This document shows positions 49,304 to 60,711 of a DNA stretch of 62,500 nt, in pieces; the first letter of the stretch is position 1, and each line of letters starts with the position of its first letter. The notes under the pieces are model-generated. The model ran no database searches, was not told where the DNA came from, and worked only from the letters and a program-made list of their open reading frames with translations. Source of the stretch: Neocallimastix lanati (nom. inval.) (taxonomy: Eukaryota > Neocallimastigomycota > Neocallimastigomycetes > Neocallimastigales > Neocallimastigaceae); assembly GCA_016946835.1 (NCBI GenBank), contig JACVTC010000020.1, forward strand, positions 1,167,501-1,230,000, read 5' to 3'. A program made the position numbers and the translations under genes.

Positions 49304-50980
49304 GATATATTAATTTAATTTTTTATTTTCTTTTTAAATATTTGATTTAAATATAGCTTGTTTTTAAATGAAATAATTTATTATAATTTTAATTTTATAA
49401 ATTATATAATATATTTTATATTAGTTTTATATATATATATATATATTTTTTTTTATAAAATATTTATAACATACTTTATCTTTTTTGAATAATAAATTTT
49501 TATGGGTTATTATGAATTATTTTGAATATTTCTGTTTTTTCTTTATAATTTCTTTTATTTAAATATTTCTTTAAAAAATAAATAAATATATAAATATTTA
49601 TGAAGTATTTGTTTTTGTAAAATTGAATTAATTTTTTAAGAATTTAAACTTTTTATTATATAAATCAACAATAATCACTTTTATAAAATTTTTTAAAAAA
49701 TACAATAATAATCTAATGAATTATATATTTTAAAAATTTTAATATTGATATTTTTATTTAGTATTTTATTTATATTTATTAAAATTTATTATTTATTTTT
49801 TTTCTTCTTTATTATTAATTATTAATTATTTATTATTTATTATTTATTTTTATTATTTATTTTTATTATTTATTTTTATTATTTATTATTTATTATTTAT
49901 TTTTATTATTTATTTTTATTATTTATTTTTATTATTTATTATTTATTATTTATTTTTATTATTTATTTTTATTATTTATTATTTATTTATTTTTATTATT
50001 TATTTATTATTTATTTTTATTATTTATTTTTATTATTTATTTTTTATATTTTACTTTTTATTTTTTTTATATTTTTATATTTTTATATTTTTATATTTTT
50101 TATATTTTTTATATTTTTTTATATTTTTTATATTTGTTCCGTTTGTTATATTTTTATTAACTTATTATTTTTTTTAATGTATAATTAAGCTTTTATATAT
50201 ATATATGAAAATGTTGAAATAACAAATATATTATCATTATATATTAAATGAAAAGGTTTTGAATGAATATATATATATAAATTTTTAATTATGTTATTAT
50301 AGATAATGTTAAATACAACATTGTTATGAATTAAATTATAATATTAGTCATATTTATATATATCATATAATATTTATAAGGAAATATTTCATATTTATTA
50401 TTTATAAAATGAATAAAGAAAATTCATCATTTCTTTTAATAAATATATATAAAAAAAAAAATAATAATAAAATAAATTATTTTTTAATTATAAGAATGGT
50501 TATATTATTAAAAATTCATTTCTTTTTATTAAAATCGTTGATTTATCAGTATAATCATAATTTAATTTTTTAAAAATACTTTTAATTTTTATAATTATTT
50601 TTATTATTATTTTTTTTATTTTTATTATTAAAATTATTATTATTATTTTTTTTTTATAAAATCTGTAATTTACTATAATTTTTTAAACATTATTGTATGG
50701 ATATATATGTATTAAAAATGGCAGAATCCACATTTTATTTATGCTATTTATATATATTTTTCAAAATTTGGAAGTAAAAAATTTTTCCAATATATTAAAT
50801 TAATCAAAATTATAATATCCAATAAAATTATTAACATTAATATATATATATATTTTAGATAATATACTTTCATAAATTTATTATTTTATTATAAAAAATA
50901 CATGTAGGTAAAAAGTATATTTGAAATTAAAATAAAAATAAAAGTTAAAAAAATAAAAAAATGAAAAGAGCTCAATAACA
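49304..50980. other. AT-rich intergenic region upstream of the PMP3-like gene
   Basis: No gene. It carries (TA)n at 49430-49446, a TTATTTTTATTATTTA mixed array (49819-50045) and a TTTTTATAT tandem tract (50065-50135). Confidence 0.55.
49819..50045. repeat. Mixed TTATTTA / TTATTTTTA array
   Basis: A variant of the heptamer theme in which TTATTTA alternates with a 9-bp TTATTTTTA unit. Confidence 0.85.
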
Positions 50981-50984
50981 CTAT

Positions 50985-51425
50985 GTATTTCGGAAAGTTG
51001 TACTATGCGGGAATTTTCCCTTCTTACCAAATAAAAAAAATAATAAAGCCTAGAAGTAACATCTTTAAAATAGATAGTATGGAGTCCACTAAACTCTCCC
51101 CGGATTCATCATTTATTGAACTACTAAGGCAAGATTCAGCCTTTGTAGAAATAGATGATGAACCTGTATTATCATTATGCCTTATCAGTACGATATCGAC
51201 GCTCTTGGTTAAGTTTGGTATTTTGGAATACCTATCAAATAATAGTTCAAACGATCTACTTATATGATAGGTATTGTGCTTGTTAAGAATTCCGCCAAGC
51301 CCACAATTTTTGGAACAGTGACTCAAATGAACCTTTGAAAAGTAGTTCATTTAAATGTCTCTGTTCCCCTCTATCGAAATGCAGCTCATTTAAAGCTAAA
51401 GTTCCACCAAGAAGGACCCATTAAC
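50985..51425 (-). mobile_element. Dispersed repeat, copy B (unclassified), best preserved
   Basis: Aligns with copy A at 23430-23880 and, in its right half, with copy C at 31925-32305. Landmarks are CCACTAAACTCTCCCCGG (51086), ATGCCTTATCAGTACGATAT (51177), GTTAAGAATTCCGCC (51280) and AAAGCTAAAGTTCCACCAAG (51394). The minus strand keeps a 108-aa open frame (51024-51350) with ordinary composition and a hydrophobic tail, MLLLGFIIFFIW. In copy A the matching minus-strand frame also ends in FW-stop. This suggests a former coding sequence on the minus strand, perhaps from a transposon or a multi-copy gene family. No known domain was recognised. Confidence 0.5.
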
Positions 51426-52711
51426 ATATTGTAAAGAGTTTTATTCAATATTATATAAAATTTTTGTTTATTTCTTAATATGAAATATATATATAAATTC
51501 ATATATATATTATTTAAAAGTAATTAATATATATATAAAAGCCAAAATTTATAAATATTTAAATATGATAATATATATATAAATTAAAAAATTAATATCT
51601 ATGTTATAAGCCAAAAATTCTAAATATTTAAATAAAATTAAATATTACATAAAAAATAAACAATAAATTCTGATTATCATATTAGTAATTTCTCCTATAG
51701 AATATTAATCGAACCAAACGAAAAACATTTAAATATAAAAAAATTACTTTATTAGTTATTTATAAAAATATAATTTTATAAATATACATATATATTTTTA
51801 TTAATATAAATATTTATTAAAAGAAAGATACATTTTTTTGTAAATTGTATTTACTTATATTAATGTGAAAATTTCATTTTTCTACATAAAATAAATTATT
51901 ATTAATAGCATTATTAATTTAATTACTATTATTAATGAATATTAAATAGTTTTGTTAAATTGCTAAATGAATTTTAATATAAAACTTTTGTAATTAGTGG
52001 TTAAAATATATCTGCTTATTTCATTAATAATAATTTATACTATAAATAACCCTAATTTATAAAATTAGTACTGTCACATCAGTCACTATAAATAAATTAA
52101 AAAAAATTAATTTATTAATAAATTTTTTTCATAAATAGAAACATTACATTAAAAAAAATTATTCAATAAAATTGTGGCATTCAATACAATATAGCTAATA
52201 AAGAAAGAAATAATAAATATCTAAATATACAAATGCTTTTAATACATAAATGTAATTTATTTTACATTATTGTTTATATATCTATTTAATTCATTAAATA
52301 TAATTTTTTTTATTTATTTAAATACTAAATTATTTATTTTATATTTTATATATTCATTTATTTATATTATTGTTTTAAATATATTCATTTATTGTTTTAT
52401 TTATCTATTTATCTATTATTAATTATTTAATCTAATTATATTTACTTAATTGATAATTAATTATTTTATTTATTTAATGTTCTAAATTTAATACTGATTA
52501 ATAAATTTATATTTATGATTAGTTAAAATCCATCTATTTATATATAATTATTAATGACTGTTTCTTAATATATTAAAACCATCACTAATTTCTATTTTTT
52601 CTTTTCTTTCTTTTTAATATATTATATTTTATTTGACTTTAATACGCTACTTTTTTTTAATACTATTACAGATTCTATATATTTATAGCTATAAATAGAA
52701 AACTAGAAATA
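51426..52711. other. AT-rich intergenic region
   Basis: Low-complexity A/T throughout; no gene and no RNA structure recognised. Confidence 0.55.
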
Positions 52712-52878
52712 ATAAATAATAAATAATGAATAATAAATACAAAATAATAAATAATTAAATAATAATAAATAATAAATAATAAGTAATAAGTAATAAATAA
52801 TTAAATAAATAATAATAAATAATTGAATAATAAATAAATAATAAATAATAAATAATAAATAATAAATAATTAAATAAT
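52712..52878. repeat. TAAATAA-type heptamer array
   Basis: Degenerate TAAATAA/TAATAAG units leading directly into the 32-bp minisatellite, which itself contains three heptamers per unit. Confidence 0.8.
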
Positions 52879-53166
52879 AAAAGAGTATTGATTAATAAAT
52901 AATAAATAATAAAAGAGTATTGATTAATAAATAATAAATAATAAAAGAGTATTGATTAATAAATAATAAATAATAAAAGAGTATTGATTAATAAATAATA
53001 AATAATAAAAGAGTATTGATTAATAAATAATAAATAATAAAAGAGTATTGCTTAATAAATAATAAATAATAAAAGAGTATTGATTAATAAATAATAAATA
53101 ATAAAATAGTATTGATTAATAAATAATAAATAATAAAAGAGTATTGATTAATAAATAATAAATAAT
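52879..53166. repeat. 32-bp minisatellite, nine copies
   Basis: The unit begins AAAAGAGTATTGATTAATAA and continues with heptamer words. Copies start every 32 bp from 52879 to 53135. Copy 6 carries GATT to GCTT, and copy 8 carries AAAAGAG to AAAATAG; otherwise the copies are identical. Confidence 0.95.
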
Positions 53167-53560
53167 AAATATAAATATTAAATAATAAATAATAAATCAT
53201 TGAATAATAAAAAATAAATAACAAATAACAAATAATGAATAATTAAATAATAAAATAATAAATAATTAAATAATAAAATAATAAATAATTAAATAATAAA
53301 ATAATAAATAATTAAATATTAAATAATAAATAATTAAATATTAAATAATAAATATTAAATAATTAAATAATAAAATAAATAATAATAATTAAATAATAAA
53401 TAATAAATATTAAATAATAAATAATAAATAAATAATAATAAATAATAAATAATAAATCGTAGTAAAATTATAGTTAATAATAAATCATAGACAAATAATA
53501 AATATAAATAATAATAATAATAGATAGTTAAATAATAAATAATAATAAATATTAAATATT
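53167..53560. repeat. Degenerate TAAATAA / TAATTAAATAATAAAA array
   Basis: Continuation of the repeat cluster, with about four copies of a 20-22-bp unit (TAATTAAATAATAAAATAA) at 53225-53330 followed by mixed heptamers. Confidence 0.75.
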
Positions 53561-54954
53561 AATAATTACAATAATATTTTAATATATTTATTAATATATA
53601 TTAATTGTTACATTATAAATATTTGTACAAATTTTTTAATAATTTTTTATTTCACTTATTTTTCCTTAACAAAACTTGTAATATCTAATGGTTTAAAAAT
53701 CTTTTACTAAATTTTTAATATATTAACTAAATGAGGCTGATTAAATCCACCAATCATGGCTTGAATAATAGAACAATAATATTTATTAACCCACCAATAA
53801 TTTAAAATACAAAATTTTAGGAAATCTCGAATTTTTTTGAAGTTCAAAAGATTTTTTTTTCTTTTAAATAATTAACAAAAGAAGGAAAAGTATAAAAAAA
53901 AAAAATTAGAGAAATTGTAATATATTAAAAAAAAAAAAAAAAAAGAATTATTAATAAATGTAAAAAAAAATAATAAAATAAAATTTTATTTTATATATTT
54001 TTTTATTACTATTTTTATTATTTAATAATTTAAAATAATGCTTAATATATTAAATATTTTTAAATGTAAAAATTAAATATATTATTAATATATTATTAAT
54101 ATATAAAATAATTAATAGAAATAAATTGAATCAATAATTAATAAATTAATTGTAACAATTAAAAATTTTTTATATTAAATAAATATACAAAAAAATAAAA
54201 AAAATATTCAAAAAAAAAAAAAAAAAATTTTTTTTCATCAATCTTCACAATCAAAAAAATTTATTATAATTGTATAGTAGAATAATAAAAATAAAAAAAA
54301 TTTCAATTTATTAATAAAAATTAAATAATAGAAAAATTTTATGATATATAATACCCAAAAATTTTTTATTTTTTTTTTAAAAAAATTTTTTTATAAAGCT
54401 ATAATATAATATGATATGATATGATATTAAAAAAATAAAATAAAATAAAAAAAATAAAAAATAAAAAAAAAAATAAAATAAAAATGAAAATTTTGAAATA
54501 ATATTAATTATTTATTAATATTCTATATTATCATATATTTATAATATATTATATATATTATCTACATTTATAAAACGTGTGAAAAGTATACCATTATTTT
54601 TAAAATTTCAATTTTCACTTTATTTTTTTGTATGTTTTTATTCAATTTTATTTAAAGTCAACTATAATAATAAATTTTAAAGTCAAATTCAATTATTTTT
54701 CTTTGTTTAAGAAAGAAGTAATATATATACCACAATTTAATTCAGATTAATAAATAATAACAAGTGTAAAAATTCAATATTCTGATAGTTTATTGTAAGT
54801 AACACAATGCAAAGGGTTAAGTTAAAATTTAAATTTAAAATTTTGTTAGAATTATTTTATTTTTAAAAGATAAAACAATTAAATAACTTATCAAAAAAAA
54901 AAAAAAATTTTTTTTATATTATTGTATATACAGTTAGTGAATTATTTATTTAAA
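53561..54954. other. AT-rich upstream region of the bromodomain gene
   Basis: No gene. Several A runs (53928-53943, 54211-54227, 54893-54905) and A/T sequence. The 5' UTR and promoter of the gene at 54955 must lie at the right end; no specific motif stands out. Confidence 0.5.
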
Positions 54955-57900
54955 ATGGTTGCTGTAGTAAAGAACGAATTTATAAATGAAAAAAGTATGG
55001 AGAAAGAAAATGAAAAAAATATAAATGGTAATAAATTGTTTTAATTAATATAATATTTAACTATTAATTACTTGAAGTATTTTATATAATAATTAATTTT
55101 TATATTCTAATTATTAAAATTTTGGTAGAGGGTGAAAGTAATTATAATCAAATTAATATAGTCGAAAATAAAGAAAATTTAAAAAATAATAATGATAAAA
55201 AAGTAGAGAAAGAAGAATCGAAAAATGCGGAACTAAATGATAAAGAAAAAAATAAAATGGAAGTGGATAATAATGATATAGTAAATGATAAAAATAATAA
55301 TGAAACATTAAATGAAGAACGAAAAAATAATGGAGAAGTAAATAAAGAAAAAGATAATAATGAAACAATTAATGAAAAACATAATAATAAAGAAGAAATA
55401 AATAAAGAACATGATAAAAATGAAGCAATAAATGAATTTAATAATAAAGAAGAAATGAATAAAGAACATGATAAAAATGAAGCAATAAAAGAACTTAATA
55501 ATAAAGAAGAAATGAGTGAAAAGCATGATAAAAATGAAGTATTAATTGAAAAGCATAATAATGAAAAAATAAATGGAGAACATAGTAGTAATGAAGAAAT
55601 GAATGAAGAACATAGTAGTAATGAAAATATAAATGAAGCAAATAGTAGTAATGAAGTAATAAATAAAAATTATAGTAGTAAAGAAACAATAAATGAAGAT
55701 CATAGTAGTAATAAAGAAATGAATGTTGATAAAAATGAAGCAATTAATGAAGAACATAATAATAATAATAATAATAATAATAAAGAGATGAATAAAAAGC
55801 ATGATAATGAGGAATCAATAAAGGAAAAAAAGCCTATTGAAAAGTTAATCAAAATATTAAAAGAGAACCCAAAAATAAATGAAAAGTTAACAGAATTATT
55901 TCTAGAAAGTGAGGACGATATTAAGGACGTTGGAAATTTTTTTAAAGATAATTTTTTAAAAGATATTAAACAAGGAGATGAACAATATGAAGTTAAAGAT
56001 AATAATAAAAAAATAAATGGGAAATATGATAAAGAAGAGTTTATTAAAACAACAAAGGATGAGGAAGACGATACTACAAAAATAGAAAGTAAAAACAGAC
56101 AAGAAAATAAAAATAATGTAAATATAGAAAAAACAGATAAAATAAATGATTTAGATAATGATAAAACAGAAGAAGAAAATAATAACGATGCTGATAATGA
56201 TAATACAATAAAAATGGAAGAAAGTAGCGAAATATCAAATACTAGTCATATAGGCAATAGAGAAATACCTCTAGAACGTAACGAAAATGATAGAATAGTA
56301 GATACTGTAGTGGAAAATGAAATATCAAATCAAACATCGAATCAAACAGACATTTCAAAAGATAGTAATGAAATATCTATAAATTCTCAAAATTATATAT
56401 CACCACTACCAATAAATAATAGTAAAAATATTAATAAACATATGCCGAGATCCGAATCAAGTGTCTGTTCTCATATAATTAAATCTCTACAAAATCATCC
56501 TAATGCACCTCCATTTTTAAAACCTGTAGATCCTGTAGCTCTAAATATACCCGATTATTTCAATGTAATTAAATATCCAATGGATTTTTCAACAATATCA
56601 AAGAAGCTAAAACATGGAAAATACCCATCAATGGTTGAATTTGTAGATGATGTAGATTTGGTATTTAGAAATTGTATGACTTATAATCCACCTGCAAATC
56701 CTGTTCATATCATGGGAAAAGAATTGAAAAATTATTTTATTGAGCAACTAAAGAAATATCCAGATCATTTTTCAGACATACTATTAAATAAATTTAATAT
56801 AGATTTATCAACAATAGAAAAAAGACCAAGGCGTCAAATCAGACCACCTCAACATTTTGAACCTGAAGATGAGCTTTTGATGAAAAAAATAAAACAGCAA
56901 CAAAAGCGTAGTTTAATGGAACAACATGAAGTGAAAACCTATGTACCTAAAATCAAAGAAGAAACTAGAATGACCATGGAACCCTACGATGAAGAAATGG
57001 ATGTTGATGAAAAGCCCGTGAAAGCTAGTAAAACAGTTGCTAAAGTTCAAAAAGTCAGAAAAATAGCAAAGGGATCTAAGGTGGCATCAAAAAGTACAAT
57101 TAAAAAAAGCACTAAAAAGAGATCTTATAGAGAAATAGATAGAGAAGATGATGAAGAAGAAGAAATGATTGAAGAAATGGAAGATTCAGACGAATATTCT
57201 TCTACTACTGATTCAGAGGATGAGTTAGTGGAGTCACAGATTACTGCATTGACGGCTTGTGTACAACAGCTACAACAACAATTAGAATTATTACAAGCTC
57301 AATCCAGTATATCACGTCACACAAGAAAAAAATCGAAACGTTCTCTTTCTTCATTTTCTGAATATTATTCTAATACTGAAAAAGAATCACCTGTCAATTC
57401 AAAGACTTTAGCAACAACTCATAAAAAAATTAATTCTACATCAAATATATCACCCACTCCAGCTCCTACAAGAGGTAGAAAAAAGCAAAATAATATTCGT
57501 AAAACAGCAATAACTAATTCAGCTCTACAGACGACTGGTACCACTAGAAAACGTTCAAAAGCTAAAAGTGAAACAAGTTCACCAGCTAAACGTTCACCAG
57601 CAAATCGTCAAGGAAGAGTATGCGAATATTGTGGAGGTTCCGAAACACCAATGTGGAGACGTGGACCTAGTGGTAAAGGTTCGTTATGTAATAAATGTGG
57701 AGTAAAATGGAAGAGTGGTAAAATTTATAAGGGTGAACCAATTCCTAGTCAATCAGGATTAAATTCTGCAAATTCTTCAGCCGTTTCTACACCTAATGTT
57801 CATCCACCACCACCAAAGGTAATAATAATGATATATAAATAGATAACAAGAAAATTATTCATTCAATATTTATTTATCGAATGTATATAAATATATAATA

Positions 57901-58330
57901 TTTATTTATTTTTTTTTTTAATATATATCCTAAAAAAAATATTTATTTATTTTTATTTTTATATATTAATAAATAGACTAAAAGGCGAAAGATTGATGCA
58001 CCACCAAAAAAACAAAGAGTTCAAAGTATTACTTATGCTCAAAAGAAAGAATTAAGTGAAATGATTGGTAAATTAGATGAAGATAATTTAAATGGAGTTA
58101 TTGATATTATTAGATCTGGTATACCTGATCTTAAGGATGGACAAGAAGAAATAGAACTTGATATTGAAACCATTGATCCAGTTACCTTAAGAAAATTATA
58201 TAGATATGTTAAAAAAGTATCAAAACCAGTTAAAGTTGTTCAAAAACCAATAACTCAAGAATTACAAAATTACAGTGATTACTCAAGTGGTTCAAGTGAT
58301 TCTGGAGAAGAATCAAATGATGGAGAATAG
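54955..58330 (+). CDS. BET-like protein: single bromodomain, GATA-type zinc finger and NET domain
   Basis: BET proteins read acetylated histones through bromodomains and recruit factors through the ET (NET) domain. Exons 54955-55027, 55129-57818 and 57977-58330 join in phase 1 and phase 0 (donors GTAATA, acceptors GGTAG and AATAG), giving 1038 aa. Residues 1-440 are low-complexity Asn/Glu/Lys/Asp with a Ser-Ser-Asn-Glu repeat section. Residues about 467-570 are one bromodomain: [34 protein letters not shown] and the acetyl-lysine-binding Asn in [12 protein letters not shown] basic/acidic linker and a short Gln/Leu coiled coil (about 727-745) follow. Residues about 856-881 form a GATA-type finger, CX2CX18CX2C ([26 protein letters not shown]). 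Residues about 940-1003 are the NET domain: [39 protein letters not shown]. The tail is Ser/Asp/Glu-rich. Combining GATA with bromodomain and NET in one chain is unusual; no frame break suggests an artefact. Confidence 0.9.
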
Positions 58331-58354
58331 AGAATTTTTAAAATGAGTTTTTAG

Positions 58355-58386
<32 letters not shown>

Positions 58387-58518
58387 TTTTTTCATTTTTT
58401 TATTTTTAATTTTTAATTCTTTTTCATAAATATCAAAAATAATATATATATATATAAATTAATGCGGGTTATACAATTATCTTAAAAATTTTAAATTATG
58501 AAAAACATATATATAATG

Positions 58519-58559
<41 letters not shown>

Positions 58560-59136
58560 TATTATTATTATTATTGTTATTTTTCTTTATTATTATTTTA
58601 TTTATTTATTTATTTTATATCTATTATAAATATTTTTTATTTCTATAAATAATAGTAAATTAATAATAAAAATAAATAGAAAAGATATAAGTTTTAAAAA
58701 AAAAAAAAATTTGAAATAAGAGATATTATATATATTTTTTCATAATAATATTATATATAATTATATATAAATAATAAAAATAAAATCTATTATTAAGATT
58801 ATATTATAGAAAATTGGATTTTATAATATATATAAATAGTTTTAATTTTTATTTTATTTTTTTTTTTTCAATTTCTTTAATTTTTATAAGCATATATTTC
58901 TAAAGTATTGTTATTAACCAAATATCTTTATGTCATAAAAAGAATTTTTTTTTTTTTTATTTATAAATAATATTTAACAAAATTTTTAATATTTATTATT
59001 AAATACAACTTTTTTTTAATTATATATCTTTTTTATACAAATTTTTATTCTTAAAAAAAATAATTAAAAATAAAAAAAAAATATTATTTAAAAAGTAATA
59101 TAAATATATTTTTAATTAAATAAAAATTGCAATTAC

Positions 59137-59170
<34 letters not shown>

Positions 59171-59440
59171 GAACATATAATATTAATATTAAAACTATGT
59201 GTTATTATATCAATTTTGTATTATATATATATATATATTTTTATTAATACTATTTTTATTGATAATTATGCTATATGCTGTTTTTGTAGTAATTAAAGTG
59301 AATCTATAGCGTATAAAGTGAGTAAAGAAGGGAATTTCAATAAATATTTTTCATTCATTCATTTGTCAATAAGCAGTTCTAATTCATTCATTAAAATATA
59401 ATGTTTTTGTTTTTGTTTTTTTTTTTTTTTTTTAAAAAAA

Positions 59441-59475
<35 letters not shown>

Positions 59476-59709
59476 AAAAATAAATATTTCTTCACATAAA
59501 AAGATTTAAATGAAAAAAATGTGTTTCTTTTGATAAAAGAAAATTTTCTTTTTTCTTTCTTTTTTCTTTATTTGGATTAATTAACAATTTTCCTTCTATG
59601 CAATATAGTTGCTTTATACCATATTCGTTTATTTAATAATAATAAACAATTTAGTAATATTTACCTTAAAAACATAAAGATCCAAACAATTAATGACTAT
59701 TTTAGAATA

Positions 59710-59746
<37 letters not shown>

Positions 59747-60129
59747 TAAAGTTAACATGAAATTATTATGTGGAATTGTAAATTTCAAAATTTCAAAATT
59801 TCAAATAAAAAATTATTCTATAAATTAAATACTATGCGGTTTTGTTTTAAAAATTACTATTACTAATTACTGTTCCTATTATAATTTTTATTTTTTAAAA
59901 AAATTAAACAAGAACTTTATTTGGATTTTCATTTATTTTTTTAATTTTTATTACTGTATTATATATATAAAAATACTTTTTCATTATGCTCCTTATTTTT
60001 TAAAAAGAAAGATAAAAAAAATAATATTACTAAAAATAAAATTTTTAAAAAATTATATAATTAATTTTATATATTTTATATTTTTTATATATATATAAGG
60101 CCTTTTTTTTCTTCCTTTTATAATTTTTA

Positions 60130-60182
<53 letters not shown>

Positions 60183-60675
60183 CTAATATTACTATTATTT
60201 TATAATAATAGTTTATTGATTTTAATTATAACATAATGATAAAATAAAAATTAAGATAAAAAAAAAAAAAAGATAGTTATCATTAATCTACTATTATAAT
60301 TAAATTAAATAAAATAAAAACAGAATATATATATATATATAAAAATAGTATAAAAATAGTATAGTAAATATTGTGAATTTTTTTTTTAAAAAAAAAATAA
60401 TAAAATGATAAAATTAAACAATTATTATATTGTATACATTATAAGTATTAGATACATAAAAAACTTTTATCATAATTTATATAATTATTTTGTAGTTTTA
60501 ATCTTTTATATATATTATTATTATTATTATTATTATGTATTAAATTATATTAGTAAGTTTGTTTATTTTGATTGTCTTGTTTTTAGTTAATTTTTTTATT
60601 TTTATTTTATTTTTGGTATAATTTTATTTATTTTTTTTTATTCTTGATATTATAATTAAAATTATTATTAGATAA

Positions 60676-60707
<32 letters not shown>

Positions 60708-60711
60708 AATT
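58331..60711. other. AT-rich convergent intergenic region
   Basis: Lies between the 3' ends of two convergent genes. It contains long T runs (58519-58557, 59414-59433, 60128-60182 and 60676-60701), an A run (59443-59473) and (TA)n at 59717-59742. No coding sequence is recognised; the 61-aa frame at 60405-60590 is low-complexity. Confidence 0.55.

Noticed and set aside
55153-55802. Four minus-strand open frames opposite the bromodomain gene's N-terminus
   Set aside because: Complement of Asn/Glu/Lys low-complexity coding sequence; Tyr/Phe/His-rich with no domain.
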